Origin: Geobacteraceae bacterium
GTDB taxonomy: Bacteria; Desulfobacterota; Desulfuromonadia; Geobacterales; Geobacteraceae
NCBI GenBank assembly: GCA_017861285.1
Contig: JAGFXO010000004.1
Span: 1-34,676 of the forward strand
Length of the DNA: 34,676 nt
Direction of reading: 5' to 3'
Shown: piece after piece, positions 17,364 through 25,148 of the stretch
Position numbering within the stretch: the first letter of the stretch is position 1
Layout of the letters: each line of letters starts with the position of its first letter
Notes under the pieces: model-generated
The model's database searches: none
Seen by the model: only the letters and a program-made list of their open reading frames with translations
Told to the model about the DNA's origin: nothing
Made by a program: the position numbers and the translations under genes

Positions 17364-18085
17364 ATCTTGCCGAGATCAGGAAGAAGGCACAAAAAGAGAA
17401 AAGCCTTTCCGTTCCCGTTGCCACTCCGGGGCGGCTGCAGGTTGATAGAGAGCTATCAGATGTTGTCCATTCCCCTGATCAACCGACAGCGCGACAGCCG
17501 GCATCTGCCGACGGTCAGGAGGCACCGCCATGCGGGGAACCGTTTCTCCCTGAAGAATTTGATCCGGTAGCAATCCTGATGGCCGGGCGCCGTGATGCTG
17601 ACAGTGACGGCGTGTCGATGCCGATGGACGGAGGCAGGATTTCCGTGGATCAGGACACTTCGCAAAAATATCTCTGTTTCCGTATCGGTGACGAGGAATA
17701 TGCGGTAAACCTCATGGATATCAAGGAGATTATCAAGCCTCGTGAAATTACCGAGGTTCCCCACGTCCCCGATTTTGTCAAGGGCATTATTTCTCTGAGA
17801 GGAATGGTCCTGCCGATTTTTGACATGCGTATGAGGCTCGGTTTCCCCGAAACTGCGCAAACCGGCAGGGAGAGGTTTGTCATCGTAAAAAACGGAGAGG
17901 GATTTTGCGGGCTGCTAGTGGATGAGGTCTACCATGTTATTTCTTTGGCCAGGAAGCCCATCGAAAGGCCTCCCGCCGTTCTTGAGGGTAAGGACCGTGC
18001 ATTCGTCAGCGGGATAGGCAGGCATGGAGACCGTATTTTCATTTTGATGGATCTGGAGAAAGTGCTTGATATTCTGCTGCAGTGA
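17360..18085 (+). CDS. cheW: CheW adaptor with long N-terminal extension
   Basis: This 241-aa protein has a C-terminal CheW domain (about 103-240) that would couple CheA to chemoreceptors. It is preceded by about 100 residues of Pro/Ala/Asp-rich, probably disordered sequence that begins with a charged helix (MNLAEIRKKAQKEK). Classical CheW is about 150-165 aa, so the extension is unusual and may bind another component, for example the ATPase encoded just upstream. The ATG overlaps the ATPase stop (ATGA). Confidence 0.9.
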   Translation: MNLAEIRKKAQKEKSLSVPVATPGRLQVDRELSDVVHSPDQPTARQPASADGQEAPPCGEPFLPEEFDPVAILMAGRRDADSDGVSMPMDGGRISVDQDTSQKYLCFRIGDEEYAVNLMDIKEIIKPREITEVPHVPDFVKGIISLRGMVLPIFDMRMRLGFPETAQTGRERFVIVKNGEGFCGLLVDEVYHVISLARKPIERPPAVLEGKDRAFVSGIGRHGDRIFILMDLEKVLDILLQ

Positions 18086-18144
18086 AGATCGCACGTTTTG
18101 ATTTCATGGGATTGGCTGCAAACGCAGCAATCCGGGATTGGGCC

Positions 18145-18615
18145 ATGAGTGGTGAAATGCAGGAAATAAAGGTAATCTGTTTCCGGCTTGGCGAGGATTT
18201 GTACGCCGCTGATATCATGCGGGTCAAAGAGATTGTAAAACCGTTGAAGCCGGCCGGTTTGCCGAATGCTCCGGAGTTCATCGACGGGATGATCAATCTT
18301 CGAGGCGCAGTCATACCGGTTTTGAATCTGCACAAAAGGTTCGGAATTTCTCCGCCGGTTTCCGGAAGGAATGCGAGATTTTTGATTGTCTCAATTTCCG
18401 GACAGCCTTTCGCCATTCTGGTGGATGAAGTGACCGAGGTTATCACTGTGCCGGTAAAGGACTTGCGCCCGCCTCCCCATGTGGTGAATGGGATGGGGAC
18501 AGAACATCTTATTGCTGTCTGTCTTGTCAAAGGTGCACTCGTCATGTTGCTGAACATCGACACGATTTTGCATTCCCGTGAAGTTGAAGAGGTAAGGGAG
18601 ATGGAAGCACCCTAG
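18145..18615 (+). CDS. cheW: Second CheW adaptor
   Basis: This is a compact CheW of about 156 aa, essentially a single domain, carrying MRVKEIVKP and the FIDGMINLRGAVIPVLNL block typical of the family. The start is uncertain. The ATG giving MSGEMQEIKV fits CheW length. A GTG at 18082 overlaps the previous stop (GTGA) and would add 21 residues without CheW character. Two CheW proteins in one cluster may bind different receptors or make mixed arrays. Confidence 0.88.
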   Translation: MSGEMQEIKVICFRLGEDLYAADIMRVKEIVKPLKPAGLPNAPEFIDGMINLRGAVIPVLNLHKRFGISPPVSGRNARFLIVSISGQPFAILVDEVTEVITVPVKDLRPPPHVVNGMGTEHLIAVCLVKGALVMLLNIDTILHSREVEEVREMEAP

Positions 18616-18656
18616 CTGATTCGATGTCGGTAATTCCCGAACCGGAGAGGATTTGT

Positions 18657-19637
18657 ATGCTTGTCGGTTGCCCGAAATGCAGAACGAAATACAGAGTCAG
18701 CCATGAAAAGCCCGGAAATGAACAGGTAGTGCTCAGATGCATCAAGTGCCACTGCCTGTTCCGCGTGGCAGGCAGGCCCTGTTCTTTGCCTGCAGCAACG
18801 GATGGCGACGGCCGTTCGAAACGCAGGATCAGAGTAGTTGTGGCAAACGAAAGCAATGTTTTCTGCCAGGCGGTGGCGAAGGTGCTTTCGTCGGAACCCA
18901 TTGATGTTTTTACGTTCAATGACGGCAAGTCGGCCCTGGCGGCGATTGAAAGAATGATCCCCGATGTGGTGCTCCTCGATGTTGCTCTCCCGCTGATGTA
19001 TGGTTTCGAGGTCTGCGATGCGATAAGAAAAAACCCGGCTGCGGCATCGGTGAGGATCATCCTGATAGCTGCCATTTATGACAAGACACGGTATAAAAGG
19101 GAACCGAATTCGCTGTACGGGGCTGACGATTATATCGAAAAACATCATATCCCCGACTTTCTTGCCTCGAAGATCTATCAGCTTGTTTCCGGGGACAGAC
19201 GATTTGATGGTTCGGATAATGCATGCCTTCCCGGGGAAGATGCTCCCCAGCAGTTTGCGCAGCAACTTTCCGCCGGGGAAATGGCCGAACTGAAAAGCAC
19301 ACGTATGACGATCCGGCATGATGAAGAGCGGGTGACCGTGGCGAAAGCCGACCGGGGAGACAGCGAGGCACACGTAAAAGCAAGGCGGCTTGCCCGGCTG
19401 ATCGTGTCCGACATTGCCCTTTACAATCAGGAATATGTGGAAGAAGGGGTGCTGAATGATACTTTCTATAAACTCCTCGAAGTAGATGTCCGGGACGGGA
19501 GGTCTCTGTATGAAGGGCGCATCCCCGTGGAAGTAAGGAATGGCACGTCCTATCTGGATGATGCTTTTGAAGAACTGATTGCGCAAAAGAAGCGGGAATT
19601 GAATATTCTCAAAGAACCGGGAGTTGGTAGTGTATAA
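18657..19637 (+). CDS. Zinc-ribbon/degenerate receiver/unknown C-terminal domain protein
   Basis: This 326-aa protein starts with an MJ0042-type zinc ribbon (Cys5, 8, 28, 31). A receiver domain follows at about 57-180. The phosphoacceptor D108 is present (LLDVALP), but the acidic pair is Asn64-Glu65 and the Thr/Ser position is Ala138, with K162 in an unusual EKHH context. Phosphorylation may therefore be weak or absent. The last 75 residues (ARRLARLIVSDIALYNQEY onward) form a compact charged helical domain I cannot name; similar tails are known to me from other deltaproteobacterial regulators. The start is set by GGAGAGG six bases before the ATG; an earlier ATG at 18624 lacks this. It overlaps the HEAT gene by eight bases. 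Confidence 0.78.
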   Translation: MLVGCPKCRTKYRVSHEKPGNEQVVLRCIKCHCLFRVAGRPCSLPAATDGDGRSKRRIRVVVANESNVFCQAVAKVLSSEPIDVFTFNDGKSALAAIERMIPDVVLLDVALPLMYGFEVCDAIRKNPAAASVRIILIAAIYDKTRYKREPNSLYGADDYIEKHHIPDFLASKIYQLVSGDRRFDGSDNACLPGEDAPQQFAQQLSAGEMAELKSTRMTIRHDEERVTVAKADRGDSEAHVKARRLARLIVSDIALYNQEYVEEGVLNDTFYKLLEVDVRDGRSLYEGRIPVEVRNGTSYLDDAFEELIAQKKRELNILKEPGVGSV

Positions 19638-21633
19638 GCTGCAAAACCTGAAAGACGCCCTTTTTTCGCCTGATGAGGAAACACGCAGGCTTGCGGTAAT
19701 CGGTCTGTCCGAATATCCTATTGCGAAGACAAAGGGATCTCTTTTCCAGGCACTCGGAGATGCGAGTTGGCGTGTTCGCAAGGAGGCGGTCGAATTGCTC
19801 TCCCGAATTGACTTTTCTCCCGGAATGACGGAAGAACTGGTCACGTTGCTCAGATCCCAGGATAATGCAGGGATGCGCAATGCCGCGGTGGAGGTGCTGG
19901 TGAGGTTGGGTGAGAAGGCCGTTCCGGTGCTTCATCCTTACGTGAAAGATGCTGATCATGATGTGCGTAAATTCATTATTGACATCATGGGAAGTATTGG
20001 CAATGCTTCTTTCGTTCCCCTCCTGATCGATGCTCTCGATGACCCGGATGCGAATGTCAGCGTGGCAGCGGTCGAAAATCTCGGGAAGATCGGGGATCAT
20101 AGAGCAGTTGACCCCCTGTTGAACTTGCTGGATAAACCCGATGTCTGGCTGCAGTACGCCATTCTCGAAGCGCTGGGAAGGATTGCCGTTCCGGTGCAGG
20201 TTTCAGCAATAGCCCCGCTTGCAGCCCATGGCCTGTTAAAAAAAGCTGCGTATGAGTGCCTGGGGGCGGTCGGCGGGATTGAAGCAGTTCCCATCCTGCT
20301 GTCCGGTCTGGGGGAAAAGGCGAAGAATGCGCGCCGGGCCGCTGCTTTTGCACTGGATAAGATCCGTGACACGATGCCTGCCCGCATAGCCGAGGAGGCC
20401 GTTGATCCGGGATTGCGCGAACTGCAAGGTACTCCGGTGGTGGAACTGCTGCTGGAATGCCTGTCCACACCGGACACAGCGGTGCGAAAGGCTGTGGTGA
20501 AGATTCTCGGGGTAATTGGGGATAAAAGAGCTGCCGGAGAGCTTTTGCGGGGGTGCGGTGATTATCGCCTACGCAGTTGCTGTCTCCAGGCTTTTCAAGC
20601 CATGGGGGAGATCATTACTCCCTTTCTGGAAAAAGAATATTATGACGCCGATGAGGGAGAGCGCTGCATTATTACCTATCTGTGTGGTGAGATGGGCCTG
20701 CAGGGCTGTACTTCGCTCCTTGCGCAGGGAATGCTCGATGCTTTGCCTGCTGTCCGCAAAGAGGCCGTGGTCGCATGCGGCAAACTGGGCCTGGTCGATT
20801 TCATACCCGACATTATCGATCTGCTCGACGATTTCGACGAAGATGTGAGGGAGGGCGCTGTCGTTGCCCTTGCACGTCTGGCCGAGTTGGACAAGGAGGC
20901 CGTTGAAGGGGTGGCCGAGGTGCTCGCCTTTGACAAAGACCCTGAAAAGAGACGTGATGCCGCACATTTGTTTGGGGCATTGAAAGATACTGAAAGGTTG
21001 TCGCTCCTGATGAAGGATGAGGACGTCACTGTCCGGAAGACTGCAGTCAGCACGCTTGCAGACCTGAAAAACAAGGCAAGCACGGGCCATCTGCTGATGG
21101 CACTGGTTGATGAAGACCCCGAGGTCCGCATCTCCGCCGCCCTGGCTCTCGGCGAGACCGCGGGCGCCGATGCCGTGGATTCGCTGCTCCTGCTTCTGAA
21201 AGACGAAAACCCGTGGGTCCGGTGCGCCGCACTGAAAAGTCTCGGAAAACTCAAAGGCCGGAAAGCTCTTCATGCCGTAGAGACAATACTTGAAAATGCT
21301 GAAGGGGCGGTCATGATTGCCGCAATCGAAGCCCTTGGCGAAATGGGTGGCGGCAGAGCCCAGGGTCTCCTGGAAAGGGCGCTGAGAAACGAAGATGAAG
21401 AGGTGGTAAAGACCGCTATGAGTCTGCTTGCCCGGAATGGGGAGCAATGGCTTGGAAAATACAGGGAAGCCCTGATTCTTCACCCGAACTGGGGTGTCAG
21501 AAATCACTTTGTCAAGCTGATGGCTGATCTGATGGGTAAAGAGGCTGGGCCGTATCTCAGGAAGGCGCTTGAAAGGGAAGTTGATGATCTGGTCAAAGGG
21601 CAGATAAGAGATCTGCTGGAAAGATACGAATGA
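19630..21633 (+). CDS. Large HEAT-repeat protein
   Basis: This 667-aa protein is built almost wholly of HEAT-like helical repeats of about 30 residues (pattern D..VR..A...LG..G). It has no enzymatic motif, signal peptide or membrane segment. Such superhelical solenoids act as protein-binding scaffolds. The GTG start overlaps the preceding gene by eight bases and has GGGAG upstream. The end overlaps cheR as ATGA. Being translated between the zinc-ribbon receiver and CheR suggests it holds or localises the signalling complex, which is inference. Relation to phycobilin lyases (which also use HEAT repeats) is unlikely given the context. Confidence 0.88.
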   Translation: MYKLQNLKDALFSPDEETRRLAVIGLSEYPIAKTKGSLFQALGDASWRVRKEAVELLSRIDFSPGMTEELVTLLRSQDNAGMRNAAVEVLVRLGEKAVPVLHPYVKDADHDVRKFIIDIMGSIGNASFVPLLIDALDDPDANVSVAAVENLGKIGDHRAVDPLLNLLDKPDVWLQYAILEALGRIAVPVQVSAIAPLAAHGLLKKAAYECLGAVGGIEAVPILLSGLGEKAKNARRAAAFALDKIRDTMPARIAEEAVDPGLRELQGTPVVELLLECLSTPDTAVRKAVVKILGVIGDKRAAGELLRGCGDYRLRSCCLQAFQAMGEIITPFLEKEYYDADEGERCIITYLCGEMGLQGCTSLLAQGMLDALPAVRKEAVVACGKLGLVDFIPDIIDLLDDFDEDVREGAVVALARLAELDKEAVEGVAEVLAFDKDPEKRRDAAHLFGALKDTERLSLLMKDEDVTVRKTAVSTLADLKNKASTGHLLMALVDEDPEVRISAALALGETAGADAVDSLLLLLKDENPWVRCAALKSLGKLKGRKALHAVETILENAEGAVMIAAIEALGEMGGGRAQGLLERALRNEDEEVVKTAMSLLARNGEQWLGKYREALILHPNWGVRNHFVKLMADLMGKEAGPYLRKALEREVDDLVKGQIRDLLERYE

Positions 21634-22511
21634 TTTTTAGCGCGGAATCTGAAATCTCGATGTCAGATGAGGAATTCCGGCTCATAAGGGATCTCATTCA
21701 CTCCCATTGCGGGATTTTCTTTGATCATGACACGAAATACCTGCTGGAGAAAAGGCTGTGCAAGAGGCTTGCTCTCCTGCGGATTGGAAGTTTCAGGGAA
21801 TATTACCATTTTTTGAAATACAACAGGGGCAGTGATCATGAACTTTCCGACCTCATGGATGTCCTCACCACGAATGAAACCTATTTCTTTCGGGAATCCT
21901 TTCAGCTCAAGGCATTCACGGATGAGATTATACCGGAAATAAAGGCGCGCAAGGAGAAAATCGGGGATCGGGAACTGCGTATATGGAGTGCCGGGTGTTC
22001 CACCGGCGAAGAGCCATACACGATTGCAATGCTTCTTCTCGATATGCAGTGCTTCAACGACTGGAGAATCGAGATTGTCGGCACCGATATCAGCCACAGG
22101 GTTTTGCACCATGCGCGAAAAGCCGTTTACGGAAGGTCTTCCTTCAGAACTACCCAGAGCTACCATGTCAGGCGCTATTTTACGGAACAGGATGAATGCT
22201 TCCGGATTGCCGATCAGGTAAAGCGGCTGGTTACAGTCAGTCACCTGAACCTTTTCGATGAAAACCGCGTTGTTCTCCTCGGGAAAATGGATGTTATTTT
22301 CTGCCGTAACGTGATTATCTATTTTGACCAGATTGCAAAAAAGAGGGTTGTGGAGACATTCTATAAGACACTACGTGAAGGAGGGTATCTTTTGCTCGGG
22401 CATGCCGAATCGCTGCTGAATACATCAACAGCATTTGCGCTCCGCCATCTGAAGAACGATATGGTGTACCAGAGACCATACACCGGCGAAAAATCCGGGA
22501 GTCGCTTGTGA
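21630..22511 (+). CDS. cheR: Chemoreceptor glutamate methyltransferase CheR
   Basis: This 293-aa SAM-dependent methyltransferase modifies receptor glutamates during adaptation. The N-terminal helical domain contains NETYFFRE (82-89). SAM-binding motif [11 protein letters not shown] is at 120-130, GTDIS at 151-155 and [10 protein letters not shown] at 224-233. No TPR domain or CheR-binding pentapeptide adaptor is fused. The ATG overlaps the HEAT stop. An internal ATG at 21660 is possible but has a weaker ribosome site. Its presence implies methyl-accepting receptors exist, yet none is in the window. Confidence 0.95.
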   Translation: MIFSAESEISMSDEEFRLIRDLIHSHCGIFFDHDTKYLLEKRLCKRLALLRIGSFREYYHFLKYNRGSDHELSDLMDVLTTNETYFFRESFQLKAFTDEIIPEIKARKEKIGDRELRIWSAGCSTGEEPYTIAMLLLDMQCFNDWRIEIVGTDISHRVLHHARKAVYGRSSFRTTQSYHVRRYFTEQDECFRIADQVKRLVTVSHLNLFDENRVVLLGKMDVIFCRNVIIYFDQIAKKRVVETFYKTLREGGYLLLGHAESLLNTSTAFALRHLKNDMVYQRPYTGEKSGSRL

Positions 22512-23581
22512 GGAAGATTCGTGTTGTAGTCATTGACGATTCAGCCTACAATCGCAGGGCCATTACCAGAATGCTGGAAAGTCTTCCCGAGATTGAGGTC
22601 GCGGGTTACGCGGTCGACGGCGAAGAAGGTATCCGTGCCATCCTGGATCTGAAACCCGATCTGGTCACACTGGATATCGAAATGCCGAAGATGGACGGCT
22701 TTACCCTCCTGCGCATAATCATGAGCCGCTGTCCCACGCCCGTGATAGTTGTCAGTTCCAAGGGGGGGGATGACCGGGTTTTCAAGGCTATGGAGCTGGG
22801 GGCACTGGACTTCATCGTCAAGCCGACCACGGGTATATCCGACGAGCTTCTGAATATCCGGGAAAGCCTCCATGAAAAGGTCCGAAGCGTTCTGAAACTC
22901 AATATGGCCGGCATCAGGATGAGGGAGTCCCTCATAGCCGAGGGAATGTTCGCCGGAAAAAAGAAAAGGGTTCCACCGTTGCCGGATACATCCCGCGCAA
23001 CGGGCATACGCTTAATAGCCATAGGGTCTTCCACGGGAGGTCCCCCGGCCCTGCAGAGCATCTTTTCCTCTTTCAATGAAAAACCCCCGTTCTCGGTTGT
23101 CGTCAGCCAGCATATGCCACCGGGGTTTACCCGGACCTTTGCCGAAAGGTTGAACAGGTTGTCAGTTTTCGACATAAAGGAGGCCGGGAATGGTGATCTG
23201 CTTGAGCCTGGAAAGGTCCTTGTCGCGCCGGGAGGCCGCAACATGATTTTCCATGCCTTGGCGGACCAGGTGGCGGTGAGGATTGTCGACCCTGAGCCGG
23301 GCGAAAACTATATTCCCTCTGTTGACAGGATGTTCTCCTCCTGTTCGGAGATATTCGGTCCCCATCTTCTGGGAATTGTGCTTACCGGCATGGGAAATGA
23401 CGGGGCCAGGGGGGTCAGGGCGATAAAGGCCGCGGGAGGCCAGGTGCTGGCAGAATCGGAAGATTCAGCCGTCATTTTCGGTATGCCGAGGGAAGCGATT
23501 GCCACGGGAGCAGTGGATAAGGTCATATCCCTTGACAGGATAGCCGATGAGATCATGATGCGCTGCGGAATTTATAGTTAA
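22508..23581 (+). CDS. cheB: Chemoreceptor methylesterase/deamidase CheB
   Basis: This 357-aa two-domain response regulator has an N-terminal receiver with D10/D11, phosphoacceptor D56, Ser83 and K105. After a linker comes the methylesterase domain with catalytic Ser175 (GSSTGG), His202 (QHMPPGF) and Asp298 (GNDGARG). Phosphorylated by CheA, it demethylates receptors and opposes CheR. The GTG start overlaps the cheR stop (GTGA) with GGGAG upstream. A run of eight G at 22762-22769 lies in the receiver-coding part. Last gene of the tightly overlapping run; a 155-base gap follows. Confidence 0.95.
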   Translation: MRKIRVVVIDDSAYNRRAITRMLESLPEIEVAGYAVDGEEGIRAILDLKPDLVTLDIEMPKMDGFTLLRIIMSRCPTPVIVVSSKGGDDRVFKAMELGALDFIVKPTTGISDELLNIRESLHEKVRSVLKLNMAGIRMRESLIAEGMFAGKKKRVPPLPDTSRATGIRLIAIGSSTGGPPALQSIFSSFNEKPPFSVVVSQHMPPGFTRTFAERLNRLSVFDIKEAGNGDLLEPGKVLVAPGGRNMIFHALADQVAVRIVDPEPGENYIPSVDRMFSSCSEIFGPHLLGIVLTGMGNDGARGVRAIKAAGGQVLAESEDSAVIFGMPREAIATGAVDKVISLDRIADEIMMRCGIYS

Positions 23582-23669
23582 GCAGTCTCTCCCTTGCCGC
23601 AGAAAGGGGAAGTGGCCGGATTCTGATGGTTTTTCTGGTGCCGGGGTGCCGCGAATGGTCCGCCGGCAA

Positions 23670-23698
23670 TTAGTCTGTCACACATATATATTTATATT
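23670..23698 (+). promoter_or_regulatory. Weak candidate promoter of the GAF-cheY pair
   Basis: TATATT (23693-23698) is a good -10 match. The hexamer 17 bases upstream (TTAGTC) is a poor -35. The surrounding A/T-rich patch contrasts with the G+C-rich neighbourhood. Activator dependence or read-through from cheB are alternatives. Confidence 0.3.
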
Positions 23699-23736
23699 CA
23701 TTCATATCCGTTGCCGAATCCAAACAGGAGCAGAGT

Positions 23737-24561
23737 ATGTCGACAGAAGAAGAGAAGGCAGTTTCCAGCAGGGCCGAAGAGTTCATGCAGGTCTTCAAAA
23801 AGGGGGCTGAGTTTACCCAGGAGCTGTTGAAAGAGAATGAGCGGCTCCGTTACCAGGTGATTCAGCTGCAGGAAAAATTGCGTGTCGATCCTGAACCGGT
23901 TTTATCTTCAACAGAAGACATCCAGCTGCGGGAGCGGATTGCGGAGCTGGAGAGGGAGAAGGAGGAGATACTCAACCGGATCAGGCAGGTTGAGAAGGAG
24001 AACCAGGACTTTGCGGCACGCTACGTCGAGATAGAGACGGAGAACAATAACCTGGCCAATCTCTATATTGCCAGCTACCAGCTCCACTCGACACTCGATT
24101 TCAAGGAAGTCCTGCAGATCATTATCGAGATTATTATAAATCTTATCGGAGCGGAAGAGTTTGCCATACTGCTTCTTGATGAGAAGACCAGCGAACTGAC
24201 GGCCGTTGCCACCGAAGGAGTCTCCCGCGAGGAGATTCCCGCAGTGAGGTATGGCAAAGGGATAATCGGTACTGTCGCCAAGACGGGTGAAAATTATTTT
24301 ATTGATGATATCTCCACTTACAAGCGCGATTTTCTAAGCCCGATGGTGTGTATCCCCCTGAAAATAAAAGATCATGTAATCGGGGTCATTGTCATTTATG
24401 CCTTGCTGCTCCAGAAGAAAAGCTTTGCCGAACTTGACTACGAACTCTTCACACTGCTGGCGGGGCATTCCGCTACGGCAATTTTCAGTTCCAAGCTCTA
24501 TTCCGAATCGGAACGCAAGCTTTCGACAATACAGGGGTTCATTGACTTGCTGATCAAGTGA
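23737..24561 (+). CDS. Coiled-coil/GAF domain protein
   Basis: This 274-aa cytoplasmic protein begins with a long heptad-rich coiled coil (about residues 15-112) and continues into a GAF domain (about 118-268) with the family's IIGTVAKTGE and FLSPMVCIPL segments. No kinase, cyclase or DNA-binding domain is attached, so it is a sensor or dimerising adaptor rather than an enzyme. The ligand is unknown. The start ATG has CAGGAG upstream. It stands between cheB and the second cheY, so it may report to the same pathway. Confidence 0.85.
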   Translation: MSTEEEKAVSSRAEEFMQVFKKGAEFTQELLKENERLRYQVIQLQEKLRVDPEPVLSSTEDIQLRERIAELEREKEEILNRIRQVEKENQDFAARYVEIETENNNLANLYIASYQLHSTLDFKEVLQIIIEIIINLIGAEEFAILLLDEKTSELTAVATEGVSREEIPAVRYGKGIIGTVAKTGENYFIDDISTYKRDFLSPMVCIPLKIKDHVIGVIVIYALLLQKKSFAELDYELFTLLAGHSATAIFSSKLYSESERKLSTIQGFIDLLIK

Positions 24562-24594
24562 AACCGGTCTGGAATCCATGCCGGGCTACTGAGT

Positions 24595-24639
24595 TTCCGC
24601 CTCCCGTGAAAAGAAACGGGGGGTGAGCCCTGGGCGGAA
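24595..24639. other. Two-tier inverted repeat between the GAF gene and cheY
   Basis: An outer stem TTCCGCC (24595-24601) / GGCGGAA (24633-24639) encloses an inner stem CCCGT (24603-24607) / ACGGG (24616-24620). No U tract follows on the plus strand, so it is more likely an attenuator, RNA-stability element or protein site than a simple terminator. Confidence 0.45.
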
Positions 24640-24675
24640 CCGGCTGTCTGCAACATTTTGGGAGGGTATATTGAA

Positions 24676-25053
24676 ATGCCGGAACACAAGATACTGATAA
24701 TTGAAGATTCCCCGACAATGCGGCAACTGATCTGCTTTGCCCTCAAAAGACTTCCGGGAGTCCGGATTGTTGAGGCGAGCGATGGTGTTGACGGGTTGAA
24801 GAAGTTATCCGCCGACAAATTCGATCTCATCCTGACCGATATAAATATGCCGATTATGGATGGCCTCAAACTGGTCAGTCTTGTTCGTAATGATGCAAAT
24901 TACAAGGATACGCCGATCGTCATGATCACTACGGAAGGCGCGCAGGAAGACAGGGAAAGGGCTATCGCCCTTGGGGCCAACGATTATATAACCAAGCCGA
25001 TCCAGGCCGGCAGGATCCTCGATATGGCGAAAGCTATGCTGAAGAAACCGTGA
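24676..25053 (+). CDS. Second stand-alone CheY-like response regulator
   Basis: This 125-aa receiver domain has every phosphorylation residue: E10/D11, D55 in TDINMPIMDGLK, Thr85/Thr86 and K107 in ITKPI. The start is the ATG giving MPEHKILI, with GGGAGGG about nine bases upstream; a TTG six codons earlier lies inside that ribosome site. It closely resembles the cheY at 14059-14424 (shared EDSPT, TDINMP, LGA). It probably competes for the same CheA phosphate, as output or as a phosphate sink. leuS follows after 95 bases. Confidence 0.92.
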   Translation: MPEHKILIIEDSPTMRQLICFALKRLPGVRIVEASDGVDGLKKLSADKFDLILTDINMPIMDGLKLVSLVRNDANYKDTPIVMITTEGAQEDRERAIALGANDYITKPIQAGRILDMAKAMLKKP

Positions 25054-25148
25054 CCCGTGTCAGGTTTTTCGTATCCGTATCAGAAGTGTAACCACGGATG
25101 GCGAAAAAGTCACGGATAACGCGTAAAGAATCTACCCGGAGGTATGAC

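Noticed and set aside
20569-21507. Long minus-strand frame inside the HEAT gene
   Set aside because: Repeat-driven shadow frame without any recognisable feature.
25054-25148. T-box leader before leuS
   Set aside because: The gap is too short and lacks the conserved T-box sequence; the same is true upstream of metG, which is inside an operon.
25098-25148. Longer LeuRS starting at the ATG 51 bases upstream
   Set aside because: No Shine-Dalgarno, while the GTG at 25149 has GGAGG at good spacing and gives the usual LeuRS N terminus.
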